In this document: piece by piece, positions 17,590 through 26,258 of the stretch
Position numbering within the stretch: the stretch's first letter is position 1
Layout of the letters: the number at the start of each line of letters is the position of its first letter
Source: Arcicella sp038230735
Lineage (GTDB): Bacteria; Bacteroidota; Bacteroidia; Cytophagales; Spirosomataceae
Direction: 5' to 3'
Assembly: GCA_038230735.1 (NCBI GenBank)
Contig: JBBRMR010000012.1
Location: 19,037 to 83,036 of the forward strand
DNA length: 64,000 nt
Made by a program: the position numbers and the translations under genes
The notes under the pieces: model-generated
Told to the model about the DNA's origin: nothing
What the model saw: only the letters and a program-made list of their open reading frames with translations
Databases searched by the model: none

Positions 17590-18582
17590 TTAGTCTTCTA
17601 ATATATTTCCCATAAAGGTACTTTTAAGGGCAAATGAAATTAAGAAAAAAACAATTGCCCACCGCAAATATGGGTGATAAAAATCCTGAACATTGCGATA
17701 TTGGTTCTGTTTTATCTCTGTTTTCTCAAAAAGGTTGATTTCTTTAAAAATATTTTCCAAGGAGCGAGCATCCGTTGCCCGAAAAAATTTCCCTTCACTA
17801 ATTTTGGCAATTTCTCTAAGCGTTCCTTCATCTACTTTATCTGTCGGGTTTTTATCCGTTCCCACCGCAATCGTATATACCCGCACGCCAAAAGCCTTGG
17901 CTAATTGGGCGGAGGTTACGGGATCAAGATTTCCAGCAGTATTATCACCATCTGAAATCAAAATGGCTACTTTACTTTTGGAATCAATCTCCCGCAAACG
18001 ATTAATGCACATTCCTAAAGCATTGCCGATGGCAGTTCCCGATGTGGTGATTAATTTGGAAGAAATACCTTCAATATATTCTTTAATCATCTCATAATCA
18101 GTCGTTAATGGGCAGAGGGAATACGGTTCTCCCGAAAATACTACCAAGCCGATACGGTCATCGGTTCGCCCTTTGATAAACTGATTAGCTACATTTCTGG
18201 CAACTGCTAATCTACTGGGCGGAATGTCTTTATCGTCCATTGATTTTGAAATATCCATCGCCAACATGATGTCAATACCTTCAGCATATTGTTCAGAATC
18301 CGCCACTGAACGCTGCGGGCGAGCTAATGAAATCATCATTAAGGCAATGGTAAAAGACAAAAATATACCAGGAATGAACCGTAAGAAACTCACCCAACTG
18401 GATTTAATATCATTGGCGGGGAAAGAAACATTGAGTTTTTGGGTAGAATTACTCCGAAGCCAATCTCGCAAGAGGAAAAATATCGGAATCAATGGCAAAC
18501 CGTACAAATACAGCGGATGCACCCAATCGAAACTCGAAAAGGTGGAAGGCAGAAACCAATATTTTGAAAACCATTCTTGCAT
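17590..18582 (-). CDS. batA: BatA-type VWA-domain membrane protein
   Basis: 330 residues. An N-terminal hydrophobic segment (PLYLYGLPLIPIFFLLRDWL) and a second helix (FIPGIFLSFTIALMMISLAR) precede a von Willebrand A domain with intact MIDAS: DIMLAMDISKSM (D-x-S-x-S), TSGTAIGNAL (Thr), and ILISDGDNTAGN (Asp). A C-terminal helix (YLRWAIVFFLISFAL) anchors the other end. This is the Batl/BatA arrangement found with DUF58 proteins and MoxR ATPases. The DUF58 gene lies two genes upstream on the same strand; the MoxR ATPase is not in this window. Role: an envelope stress or protein-maturation complex, inferred from family. Confidence 0.88.
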   Translation of the reverse strand: MQEWFSKYWFLPSTFSSFDWVHPLYLYGLPLIPIFFLLRDWLRSNSTQKLNVSFPANDIKSSWVSFLRFIPGIFLSFTIALMMISLARPQRSVADSEQYAEGIDIMLAMDISKSMDDKDIPPSRLAVARNVANQFIKGRTDDRIGLVVFSGEPYSLCPLTTDYEMIKEYIEGISSKLITTSGTAIGNALGMCINRLREIDSKSKVAILISDGDNTAGNLDPVTSAQLAKAFGVRVYTIAVGTDKNPTDKVDEGTLREIAKISEGKFFRATDARSLENIFKEINLFEKTEIKQNQYRNVQDFYHPYLRWAIVFFLISFALKSTFMGNILED

Positions 18583-18585
18583 ATT

Positions 18586-19476
18586 TTATGCCTTTACCTT
18601 CATTTCTTCCCGATGTTCACGGTAAATTCCTTCGGCTAATTCTTGGAGGATTTGTAAAGATGCAATTGTTTTTTTGGAATATACACCTCCATAAACTGTT
18701 GCATCAATCTCCCGTAGGGCATCTGCCAAACGATTATCTTTTAAATTATCTAAAATTTCCTTGGTCGTAAAAGTGGTAAATGGCTTACTTTCAAGACGTT
18801 CCAAGTATTTTTTCCACAGAACAATTGCTCTTTCAATATTTTCTAATCGCTTTTTGGCATCATCCGTTCCACGACTCAATCGTTGAAAAAGTTTCTGAAA
18901 ATCATCATATCTTCTTCTGAAATTAAAGAGCCTTATTTGCCTCTTTATGGGTTTCCCAAAAAACCAAAAAATTAAGCCTGTAACCACGCCAAGCCCAATT
19001 AATATCAAAAAAATAAGGGGAAAATTAACTTGTTGAGCAATGGGGATTAATCGAGTATCTTTCTTCAAGGACATCGTATCAATGTTTGCATTTGGCTGAA
19101 TTATACTCTTTAAAATAACATAATCCATCGGTGAAAATATACGGGTGCAGTCCCGCTTTGCCCTAACATAGATGGGCAAACTCAACTCTTGTTTGGGCGT
19201 AACATCGAAGGAAATTAAGGTGTAAACCACACTATCAAGACTACCATTTTCAGTGGTAACAGTAGGGAAGTATTGTCTATCTACCAGTTCAAAAGGGGTA
19301 AAATTATAAGTAGAATCTGGAAAGAAAACATCTTTATTGGGGTCATGGCGATAACTGAGAGCATATTTTACGGGTAACCCCACTTTCATACTTACCTCCA
19401 AAAACTTTCCTTTGGGCGGTGTCCAACTGGGAACTTGGGCGTATGAATAGTTAATAATTAATAGAGAATAGAGCAT
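18586..19476 (-). CDS. Bat-cluster membrane protein of unknown function
   Basis: About 296 residues from the Met at 19474-19476. The ORF extends to 19662, but that stretch holds three stacked hairpins and encodes a non-conserved-looking, Cys-containing tail, so the internal start with a short signal (MLYSLLIINYSYAQ) is preferred. The exported domain (PSWTPPKGKFLEVSMKVGLP, FDVTPKQELSLPIYVRAKRD) is followed by one transmembrane helix (FPLIFLILIGLGVVTGLIFW) and a cytoplasmic helical part with LIRR-like and Lys/Arg-rich segments. Proteins in this position between DUF58 and BatA genes are common in Bacteroidota and poorly characterised. It ends 3 bp before batA. Confidence 0.65.
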   Translation of the reverse strand: MLYSLLIINYSYAQVPSWTPPKGKFLEVSMKVGLPVKYALSYRHDPNKDVFFPDSTYNFTPFELVDRQYFPTVTTENGSLDSVVYTLISFDVTPKQELSLPIYVRAKRDCTRIFSPMDYVILKSIIQPNANIDTMSLKKDTRLIPIAQQVNFPLIFLILIGLGVVTGLIFWFFGKPIKRQIRLFNFRRRYDDFQKLFQRLSRGTDDAKKRLENIERAIVLWKKYLERLESKPFTTFTTKEILDNLKDNRLADALREIDATVYGGVYSKKTIASLQILQELAEGIYREHREEMKVKA

Positions 19477-19485
19477 AGTTAAATG

Positions 19486-19606
19486 TGACCCTTGCGAGGA
19501 TTTTGAACACTCGTAAGGGTTATTTTCCACTGTTCCCGCCGTTGTTGGTCTTTTGACCAATGACATAAGCGATAGCAAAAACCCAAATAGACTTAGGTTT
19601 TTGCTA
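19486..19606. repeat. Three consecutive hairpins in a Bat-cluster intergenic gap
   Basis: First: CCCTTGCGAG (19489-19498) with CTCGTAAGGG (19510-19519), one mismatch. Second: TTGGTC (19545-19550) with GACCAA (19555-19560). Third: TAGCAAAAACC (19573-19583) with GGTTTTTGCTA (19596-19606), perfect. They fill the gap between the DUF58 gene and the next gene and argue that this gap is not translated. Confidence 0.7.
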
Positions 19607-19721
19607 CCATAAACTTTTCGCTTGCATGACCAATAAAGGTTTTTAAAATATCTATTAAACATTATCTAAAATCAAAAAATAAGCCCTCATTGATTAACTC
19701 CCATAACTCAACCCCCAACTC

Positions 19722-20588
19722 CTACTTCCTCACTTTAAACAACTTTATTAATTTCGGAACGTAATCTTCCGAGGCATCAATGGCAATATAATTTGCTCGG
19801 TTTTGTTTACAAATTTGGTCTAATTGTTCTGAATTATACTCGAAAAGATTTTTCATCCGATTCCTAAACCAATTGGATGAAGCATTTACCCAAATCGTTT
19901 TTTTGCTTTCAGTATCAAAAACGGGAATAATTCCTAAACGGGGTAAATTAGTTTCTCGTTGGTCGTAAAGATGAATCACAATTAAATCATGCCTACGGGC
20001 GAGGGCTTTTAGGTTTTCTTCGTAACCCGTATCAATAAAATCGGAAATTAAAATTACTAAACTCCTCCTTTTCAAAACGTCCAAGGTGAACAGAATCATC
20101 TTTTTAATATTCGTTCCTACTGACCCCGTTTTGAGTTTAAATAGCTCTAAAATGGTCGTATAGCCATGCTTTAGTGTATTAGCGGGTTTGATGTATTTTT
20201 CTTTTTGGTCAGAAAAACATAACATTCCCACGTGACTTGCTTCTTTGATTGCCGATAAGGTCAAAACTCCACAAATTTCTTTGGTAGTATCTAATTTAGA
20301 ACGGTCGGAACGTCCCACATCTTGCGAACCACTTACGTCCACCACAAAAAAAACGGTCTGTTCCTTTTCTTCCTTGAAAATCTTAATGAAAGTCCCATGC
20401 CCTTTTGCGGAAGTATTCCAATCAATTAAACGAACATCATCACCGTATTGATAAAGGCGTAAGTCGCTGAATTCCAAGCCCGAACCCTTAAAAATAGAAT
20501 GGAAATTTCCCCGCATTTGCGAAGTAACCGCCTTGCGAATCTTGATTTCGTATTTATAAAGTTTGGCTAAAAATTCGTTTGGATTCAT
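19722..20588 (-). CDS. DUF58-domain protein of the Bat/MoxR system
   Basis: About 288 residues from the Met at 20586-20588 (MNPNEFLAKLYKYEIKIRKA); the 18 residues upstream fall in a hairpin repeat and are not counted. The DUF58 signature is clear: GSGLEFSDLRLYQYGDDVRL followed by IDWNTSAKGHGTFIK. The C-terminal half is VWA-like with FFVVDVSGSQDVG and LVILISDFIDTGYE. Proteins of this family work with MoxR ATPases and BatA. It is first in the minus-strand series DUF58, unknown membrane protein, batA, glycogen synthase. Confidence 0.9.
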   Translation of the reverse strand: MNPNEFLAKLYKYEIKIRKAVTSQMRGNFHSIFKGSGLEFSDLRLYQYGDDVRLIDWNTSAKGHGTFIKIFKEEKEQTVFFVVDVSGSQDVGRSDRSKLDTTKEICGVLTLSAIKEASHVGMLCFSDQKEKYIKPANTLKHGYTTILELFKLKTGSVGTNIKKMILFTLDVLKRRSLVILISDFIDTGYEENLKALARRHDLIVIHLYDQRETNLPRLGIIPVFDTESKKTIWVNASSNWFRNRMKNLFEYNSEQLDQICKQNRANYIAIDASEDYVPKLIKLFKVRK

Positions 20589-20594
20589 TCTTTC

Positions 20595-20676
20595 GGTAAA
20601 CGGTAAAGGGTGAACGGGCTTGCAGCATACATTTAATTCCAAAGTAGAATTTTTCCTTTACCATTCACCCTTTACC
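20595..20676. repeat. Mosaic hairpin upstream of the DUF58 gene
   Basis: GGTAAAGGGTGAA (20602-20614) pairs perfectly with TTCACCCTTTACC (20664-20676). Each arm also carries a second GGTAAA/TTTACC word. It occupies the gap between the divergent DUF58 and DUF4296 genes and belongs to the window's word-built hairpins. Confidence 0.75.
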
Positions 20677-20744
20677 AATTTTAAAAACTCTTAATTTTCC
20701 TTAAATAATATTAAATCTACCTATTTTCCCTGTAATTTTGAAAT

Positions 20745-21179
20745 ATGAGATGGAGAATTATTTTATTAATCGTTGGCTTGGCGGCTTGCAATTCCGATAA
20801 AAAGCCTGAAAATTTAATTGACGAAGGCACGATGGTAAATATCATGACCGATATTCACTTGATTGAGGCTGAAATCAATAATTTACGACTTCAACATATT
20901 GACTCTTCAGTATTTATTTATCAGAAATTGAAAGTAAAAATGCTGAAGAAATATAATACTGACACGGCAGTTTTCAATGCCAGTTTCAAGTATTATATCC
21001 TCAATCCTGACAAAATGAAGCCTGTTTACGCCGAAGTAAAGAAGAAATTGGAAGCAGTAAAAAAGAAAACCTTGGTGGCTTCAAAAGCTAAGCCGCAAGG
21101 AAAACCGCAAACCTTGACCATAGATTCTTTGAGAAAAACAAGGATATTTCCCAAACGGATAAGTAAAAATATCCCGTAA
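20745..21179 (+). CDS. DUF4296-domain lipoprotein
   Basis: 144 residues. A short leader ends LLIVGLAACNSDKKPE (lipobox Cys at residue 15), followed directly by NLIDEGTMVNIMTDIHLIEA, the recognisable DUF4296 block, then DSSVFIYQKLKVKMLKKYNT and FKYYILNPDKMKPVYAEV. The tail is Lys-rich (AVKKKTLVASKAKPQGKPQ). Function is unknown; the family is confined mainly to Bacteroidota. TAATTTTG (20733-20740) is a possible -7 box only 4 bp before the ATG, which would make the mRNA nearly leaderless. The gene ends 2 bp from convergent hemJ. Confidence 0.85.
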   Translation: MRWRIILLIVGLAACNSDKKPENLIDEGTMVNIMTDIHLIEAEINNLRLQHIDSSVFIYQKLKVKMLKKYNTDTAVFNASFKYYILNPDKMKPVYAEVKKKLEAVKKKTLVASKAKPQGKPQTLTIDSLRKTRIFPKRISKNIP

Positions 21180-21180
21180 T

Positions 21181-21723
21181 TTATTTCTTTTCTCGAATAG
21201 ATTTCACAATCCTAACTGCCGACATAATTACGATACCAAAAGTTAGTAATCCCACAATTCCCCAAATCCAATCAACCGAATTTTTCAAAACTACCAAGAA
21301 GACAATCGCAAATAGAAATATGGTAGCAATTTCATTAAAAAGCCTTAATTGAAAGCCTGTGAAGCGAAATTTGCTTTGTCTCAATTCTAAAATCAGCTTT
21401 CTACAAACAAAATGATAGCCTACCAAACCCACCACAAAAGCCAATTTTAGGTGCAACCATCCCCACGAAGCGAAAGAATCCCACCAAACCCAATAAACCA
21501 TTATTGCCCCTGAAATTAGGGTCAACCACATGGCAGGAATCATAATGGCATTAAACAAAATTTTCTGCATCCTCATGTATTCTTTTTGCAAAATATCACG
21601 CTCCAACTCAGATTTTGAATTGGCTTCGGTGTGATACACAAAAAGTCGGGGAAGATAGAAAAGCCCTGCAAACCAACTGGTTACGAAAATAATATGAATG
21701 GCTTTGATGTGGTCGTAGGTCAT
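21181..21723 (-). CDS. hemJ: Protoporphyrinogen IX oxidase, HemJ family
   Basis: 180 residues, four to five transmembrane helices. The start MTYDHIKAIHIIFVTSWFAG followed by LFYLPRLFVYHTEA is the HemJ (UPF0093) signature, with the conserved His 10 and the RLFVYH block. SWGWLHLKLAFVVGLVGYHF carries the second conserved His group, and FRFTGFQLRLFNE the conserved loop. It oxidises protoporphyrinogen IX to protoporphyrin IX in haem synthesis at the inner membrane. No other haem gene is adjacent. The upstream gap is filled by a 42-bp-arm hairpin repeat. Confidence 0.9.
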   Translation of the reverse strand: MTYDHIKAIHIIFVTSWFAGLFYLPRLFVYHTEANSKSELERDILQKEYMRMQKILFNAIMIPAMWLTLISGAIMVYWVWWDSFASWGWLHLKLAFVVGLVGYHFVCRKLILELRQSKFRFTGFQLRLFNEIATIFLFAIVFLVVLKNSVDWIWGIVGLLTFGIVIMSAVRIVKSIREKK

Positions 21724-21726
21724 TTT

Positions 21727-21857
21727 GAGTTTATAAGTTGAAAGTTTATGAGTAGAAAGTATAGGAGTTTATGAGTGGAAAGTTGATGAGAATTAAATAG
21801 TAACTTTCCGTTAATACTCCTAAACTTTCTACTCCTCAACTTTCAACTTATAAACTC
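21727..21857. repeat. Mosaic hairpin with 42-bp arms
   Basis: The left arm (21727-21768, starting GAGTTTATAAGTTGAAAGTT) matches the complement of the right arm (21816-21857, ending CAACTTATAAACTC) at 39 of 42 positions. The 47-bp middle repeats the same words again (TTATGAGTGGAAAGTTGATGAG). The right arm overlaps the 3' end of the glycosyltransferase gene and supplies its TAA stop and last codons. Confidence 0.9.
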
Positions 21858-22588
21858 CTTTGATATTTCTTAAATAAGCTATTCCATTTCATCTGGATAA
21901 CGCCTAAAATTGCTTCTCTAAAAATATTAGCGGACATTTTTGATTGTCCTTTGGTGCGGTCGGTAAAAATAATGGGTACTTCCACAATCCTGAAACCATA
22001 TTTCCAAGTCGTGAATTTCATTTCTACTTGAAAGGCATAGCCCACAAATTTTATTGAATCTAAATTAATGGTTTTCAGTACGTTAGCTTTATAGCATTTG
22101 AATCCCGCCGTAACATCCATCACGGGAATACCCGTAATAAACCGTACATAATACCCCGCAAAATAGGACATTAAAACCCTACTCATGGGCCAATTGACCA
22201 CGTTTACCCCATTAATATATCGTGAACCAATTGCCATATCCGCCCCTTCAACGGCACAGGCATTATAAAGATTAACCAAATCATCAGGATTATGTGAGAA
22301 ATCGGCATCCATTTCAAAAATGTACTCATGTCCCAAATTCAAGGCATATTTGAAGCCGTGAATGTACGCCGTACCCAGCCCTAATTTACCTTTACGTTCC
22401 TGTAAATGTAAACGTTTTGTACCAAATTCTGTTTGTAATTCCTTGATTTTAATAGCTGTACCATCAGGCGAACCATCATCCACAATCAGTAAATCAAAAG
22501 TCGGTTTCAGACTCATGACTTTACGAATTATGGCTTCAATATTTTCAATTTCGTTGTATGTGGGGATAATAACGATACGTGGATTCAT
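21848..22588 (-). CDS. Polyprenol-phosphate mannosyltransferase-like glycosyltransferase (GT2, DPM1 type)
   Basis: 246 residues with the DPM1 pattern: IVIIPTYNEIENIEAIIRKV, then LLIVDDGSPDGTA, GLGTAYIHGFKYAL, and the DxD metal site in EYIFEMDADFSHNPDDL. IGSRYINGVNVVNWPMSRVL and DVTAGFKCYKANVL follow, and TDRTKGQSKMSANIFREA is the family C-terminal block. There is no C-terminal membrane domain, so it is the soluble or peripheral form. It should transfer a sugar from a nucleotide donor to a polyprenyl phosphate at the inner membrane. The last codons are supplied by a hairpin repeat. Confidence 0.9.
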   Translation of the reverse strand: MNPRIVIIPTYNEIENIEAIIRKVMSLKPTFDLLIVDDGSPDGTAIKIKELQTEFGTKRLHLQERKGKLGLGTAYIHGFKYALNLGHEYIFEMDADFSHNPDDLVNLYNACAVEGADMAIGSRYINGVNVVNWPMSRVLMSYFAGYYVRFITGIPVMDVTAGFKCYKANVLKTINLDSIKFVGYAFQVEMKFTTWKYGFRIVEVPIIFTDRTKGQSKMSANIFREAILGVIQMKWNSLFKKYQRSL

Positions 22589-22829
22589 TCAAATCTGTTA
22601 ATTAGAGGAATGGCAGTTGAGAAATTTGTTGCAATTTACAAAAACCATATTAAAAAAATTTGATTTAGAGATGTTATTGAAAAAGCTATTAGGTATAAGA
22701 TGTGAGACATGAGTTTAATTGCCTGATTAACAGGGCTTTGAGTAGTACAACATAAAATTTTTAGTATTTAAGATTTAACGAAATTTAAGAAAAAGCATTT
22801 TTAGCCGAAATGATATTCATCCCTCAAAC

Positions 22830-23936
22830 CTATTTAATCACCTCCCTAATCTCCACATCTCCATCGGGTTTTACTTGCATAATACCCGTTGTGATGAGCG
22901 TATCACCTACCGAAAGCCCCGAAAGTACCTCAACATTTTTCTCACCACGAATACCTAATTGTACTTTTTTGGAAACGGCTTTTCCATTTTGAACAATATA
23001 AACTTTACTACCTTTCTGTTCAGGAATAACGGCTTCGGTTGGAATCATCAAGGCTGAACCTTTACTTTTTAAGACTAATTCCACCCGAGCAAAAGCCCCT
23101 GGAATGAGTTTATGCCCAGCATTTGGGGCAACTGCTCTAATCTGTAAAGTACGAGTATCGGGGTCAATTTTGGGGTCGATGGCATAGACCGTTCCCACAT
23201 AATGCTGTTCAGAACTCTCTACGGTAAATTCAATTTTTCCTCCTTTCCGCACAACAGACGAGTATTTTGCAGGAACGGCAAACTCAATTTTGGCAGGATT
23301 GGTGTTGGTTAAAGTAGCAATTTTGGTAGTGGGCGAAATATAACTTCCCAAACTGACAAAACGGAAACCAATCGTGCCATCAAAGGGAGCTTTCAGGGTC
23401 ATTTTCTGAATTTGAGCCGATAAATCTTCAATATCTGCCGAAATAGTATTGACCGAATTAACCGCAATATCGTACTCTCGTTGGCTAATTGCCTCTTTTT
23501 CAAGCAATCTTTTTTGACGGGCTTCGTTGTCTTCGGCTAATTTTTTATTAAAGCCTAATTTCTTCAAACGAGCCTGTAAGTCTTCATCATTGATGTGTAA
23601 TAAAGTTGTACCTCTTCTAACGAAATCCCCTTCTTTAATGTTTAGCGTAACAATTCTGCCCGAAATCTCACTTCTGATTTCTACTTCTTCGTTGGGTAGA
23701 ATAGTCCCATTGGTATTCACCAAATCATCCAACCGAGTGGCATGAATTACCATCACGATTACCGAAGTTTTGCCGCCTTTCCCTCCCCCTTTGGCATCTT
23801 TTCCTCCGCCTGTTGCTTCTTTTTTATCTTTTTCTTCCTTTGGTTTGAATACAGTTTTTAGTTTTGGATAGAAAAAGATACACAAAACCAATAATATTGC
23901 TAAAACCGTTAAAAGATTCTTGGTAATTTTTGACAT
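22830..23936 (-). CDS. RND-type efflux periplasmic adaptor (HlyD/AcrA family)
   Basis: About 368 residues from the Met at 23934-23936 (MSKITKNLLTVLAILLVLCI), which gives a clean membrane anchor; the ORF runs 31 residues further up. A Lys/Gly-rich linker (KDKKEATGGGKDAKGGGKGG) follows. Then come the barrel-sandwich halves (VEIRSEISGRIVTLNIKEGD and LKAPFDGTIGFRFVSLGSYI), an alpha-hairpin of KKLAEDNEARQKRLLEKEAI type, a beta-barrel (DPKIDPDTRTLQIRAVAPN) and the membrane-proximal domain. The usual partners, an RND pump and a TolC-like channel, are not next to it, so it is an orphan here. Confidence 0.88.
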   Translation of the reverse strand: MSKITKNLLTVLAILLVLCIFFYPKLKTVFKPKEEKDKKEATGGGKDAKGGGKGGKTSVIVMVIHATRLDDLVNTNGTILPNEEVEIRSEISGRIVTLNIKEGDFVRRGTTLLHINDEDLQARLKKLGFNKKLAEDNEARQKRLLEKEAISQREYDIAVNSVNTISADIEDLSAQIQKMTLKAPFDGTIGFRFVSLGSYISPTTKIATLTNTNPAKIEFAVPAKYSSVVRKGGKIEFTVESSEQHYVGTVYAIDPKIDPDTRTLQIRAVAPNAGHKLIPGAFARVELVLKSKGSALMIPTEAVIPEQKGSKVYIVQNGKAVSKKVQLGIRGEKNVEVLSGLSVGDTLITTGIMQVKPDGDVEIREVIK

Positions 23937-24061
23937 AGATTTAGTTTGCTTGATGATTAAAAATATACTCGAAAATACGCAATAAATTATGGTCTTCCAT
24001 GAAAAACCTTGAATTTTACGACAGAACAAGACTTATTGGAGATGAAAGTGAGATTTATCTT

Positions 24062-24109
24062 AAAACCAAATAAGCCTGAAATCAAATGATTTCAAGCTTA
24101 TTTGGTTTT
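24062..24109. terminator. Strong bidirectional terminator after rng
   Basis: AAAACCAAATAAGCCTGAAA-TCA (24062-24084) pairs with 24087-24109 along 23 bp with one mismatch and a 2-nt spacer. A-run and T-run ends make it work in both directions. It separates the RNase G gene from the adaptor gene. Confidence 0.85.
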
Positions 24110-24164
24110 ATCAGGATCTGAAGACAATTTTCAAATTATATAGTTTTCAAATCTTCAAATTGGT

Positions 24165-25721
24165 TTACGGATTCAACTGAATCGGCTCTTTATGGTCGTT
24201 CAAAAATTTAAAATCTGAAATACCAAAAGAAGTATCTTCAATCAAATTTATCCAAGTTTTATACTTCAGATACCATTTCATACGGATTGATGGAAAGCCC
24301 TTCGTAAAGTATGCGTACAGGAACGGATGCAAGATAATGGTTGGTTTTTTCTCGTTTTGTTTTTCCAAAATATGTTCAAGATGATGCTCAATAATATCTG
24401 AAATCGCAATACTTGCCGTGATTTTTCCCGTTCCTCCACACGCTGGACAATTCTCCGCCGTGATAACATTCATCTCGGGGCGTACTCGCTGGCGGGTTAT
24501 TTGCATCAAACCAAATTTGGTCAAAGGCAAAATCGTAAACTTCGAGCGGTCAGTTTTCATTTCCTCCTTCATGATGTCTTGAATCAGCTTTTTGTTTTCC
24601 GCTTTCTTCATATCAATAAAGTCAATAACGATAATTCCGCCCATATCCCGCAAACGCAACTGACGAGCAATTTCCTTCGCAGCTTCTCTGTTTACACTTA
24701 AAGCCGTAGCTTCTTGGTCAGATTCACTATTGGATTTATTGCCCGAATTAACATCAATTACGTGCAATGCCTCCGTGTGTTCCACAATCAGATAACCGCC
24801 TTGTGGCAAACTTACCGAACGCCCAAACAACATTTTGAGCTGTTTTTCGATGCCCAATTGCTCAAAAACCTTCACTTTGCCTTGGTGCAACTTGACAATT
24901 TTTTCCTTGTCAGGAGCAATATTCAAGACATAATTACGAGCTTCTTGGTATAATTCGGGCGTGTCCACCACGATACTATCAAAATCTTCATTCAACAAAT
25001 CACGCATCATTGACGTTGCCCGACTCATTTCTCCGATTATTTTCTCCCGTGGTTTGGCAGTTTTCAATGCCTTCATCCCCGCATCCCATTTGGCGATTGA
25101 TTCACGAAGGTCTTTGTCCAATTCCTCCACTTCACGCCCTTCAGCAACGGTTCTCACAATTACCCCAAAATTGGCGGGCTTAATCGAAGACATCAATCTT
25201 TGGAGACGAGTACGTTCGGTTTTTGCCGTAATTTTTTTTGAGATATTCACCCCATTCGAGAAAGGTACTAACACCGTATAACGCCCCGCAATAGAAATAT
25301 CGCAAGACAAACGGGGTCCTTTGGTCGAAATGGGTTCTTTCACAACTTGCACGAGAATTGGCATATTTTTGCTCAAAACTTTGTCAATCTTATCGTGCTT
25401 GTCGATTTCGGGTTCTAATTTGAAGTTATCCAAGCGTCCAGATTTTATTCTTTCGGCGATAACTTCCTTAGTAAACTTGTTCAGGGAATTGACATTCGGA
25501 CCTAAATCGTGGTAATGAAGGAAAGCATCCTTCTCATAACCAATGTCGATAAAAGCCGCATTCAATCCCGTAACCAACTTCTTGACCGTTCCGAGATATA
25601 TATCCCCGACAGAAAAGTGTGGTTCGGACTCCTCTAAGTGATATTCCACAATGCGTTTGTCTTGCAACAAAGCAATGCGATCACCTTTGGGAGTCGAATT
25701 GATAATTAATTCGTTACTCAC
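24165..25721 (-). CDS. rng: Ribonuclease G/E family endoribonuclease
   Basis: 518 residues, RNase G length, lacking the long scaffold tail of enterobacterial RNase E. Order: N-terminal first strand with S1 domain (YHLEESEPHFSVGDIYLGTV, then GLNAAFIDIGYEKDAFLHYH), RNase H-like part, and DNase I-like catalytic domain with EALHVIDVNSGNKS and GGIIVIDFIDMKKAENK holding the Mg2+-binding Asp residues. The Zn-link CPACGGTGK and the small C-terminal domain follow. It cuts single-stranded AU-rich RNA in rRNA and mRNA processing. A strong terminator follows it and a 555-bp gap precedes it. Confidence 0.93.
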   Translation of the reverse strand: MSNELIINSTPKGDRIALLQDKRIVEYHLEESEPHFSVGDIYLGTVKKLVTGLNAAFIDIGYEKDAFLHYHDLGPNVNSLNKFTKEVIAERIKSGRLDNFKLEPEIDKHDKIDKVLSKNMPILVQVVKEPISTKGPRLSCDISIAGRYTVLVPFSNGVNISKKITAKTERTRLQRLMSSIKPANFGVIVRTVAEGREVEELDKDLRESIAKWDAGMKALKTAKPREKIIGEMSRATSMMRDLLNEDFDSIVVDTPELYQEARNYVLNIAPDKEKIVKLHQGKVKVFEQLGIEKQLKMLFGRSVSLPQGGYLIVEHTEALHVIDVNSGNKSNSESDQEATALSVNREAAKEIARQLRLRDMGGIIVIDFIDMKKAENKKLIQDIMKEEMKTDRSKFTILPLTKFGLMQITRQRVRPEMNVITAENCPACGGTGKITASIAISDIIEHHLEHILEKQNEKKPTIILHPFLYAYFTKGFPSIRMKWYLKYKTWINLIEDTSFGISDFKFLNDHKEPIQLNP

Positions 25722-26118
25722 AGGTGAATGAATTGTTTAGAAGATACAGAGAAAAGAAAACGTTGTGTGAGTGTTTGAAAGTAGTCTTTAAAATGAAGAA
25801 TGATAGATATGTTCGAGCCTGTTGAGAAAAAGTAAAGGCGATTTCTGAATCAGGAAAATTATTGATATTTATCTTTGAGTGGTGAGCAATGAGCTGTGAG
25901 TCAATTTAAAACTCATGGCTCAAAACTCATGGCTAAAGTCTATTTCCAATAATTAAGGAAAAAATTAGTCTATAATCTTGTATTTAAAATTGACTTTTAA
26001 ATGTGGGTGACTTGCTGGAAGCGTCCAACTGTCATAACCGAAAATCACCTAAAATACTGATAATGAAAAGATTAGGATGATTAAATTATTTTTCAAGAAA
26101 CAATCTCACAAAAACGAC

Positions 26119-26158
26119 AAAACAGGCAAAATTTCTACAATAGAATTTTGCCTGTTTT
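26119..26158. terminator. Perfect 15-bp hairpin with A- and T-runs
   Basis: AAAACAGGCAAAATT (26119-26133) pairs perfectly with AATTTTGCCTGTTTT (26144-26158) around a 10-nt loop. It is a strong intrinsic terminator in either direction. It is about 120 bp downstream of the small AURKAIP1/COX24-like gene on the minus strand. Confidence 0.8.
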
Positions 26159-26180
26159 TAATTGAGGTGATAGAAAATTA

Positions 26181-26258
26181 GTTCTAAGTCGTAAGTCATA
26201 AATCGTAAGATTTCACTAAGGTATTTCTTACGACTTGCTACTTAAAGACTTATGACTT
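26181..26258. repeat. Mosaic hairpin of the AAGTCGTAAGTC type
   Basis: Left arm GTTCTAAGTCGTAAGTCATA (26181-26200) and on to AATCGTAAGA; right arm TCTTACGACTT (26226-26236) and GACTTATGACTTTT. The pairing is imperfect because words are shuffled between arms. The same words build the hairpin at 61334-61430. Confidence 0.65.

Noticed and set aside
19477..19662. 62-residue N-terminal extension of the Bat-cluster membrane protein
   Set aside because: Encoded by three consecutive hairpins, with no signal-peptide logic; the internal Met gives a better start.
26000..26060. Possible small structured RNA (GGTGA ... TCACC with inner TGGA/TCCA)
   Set aside because: Stems are very short, and no known RNA family pattern (SRP, 6S, tmRNA, RNase P) was recognised.
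26078..26182. 34-codon ORF beginning MIKLFFKKQ on the plus strand
   Set aside because: Its middle is a perfect terminator hairpin, and it has no homology I recognise.
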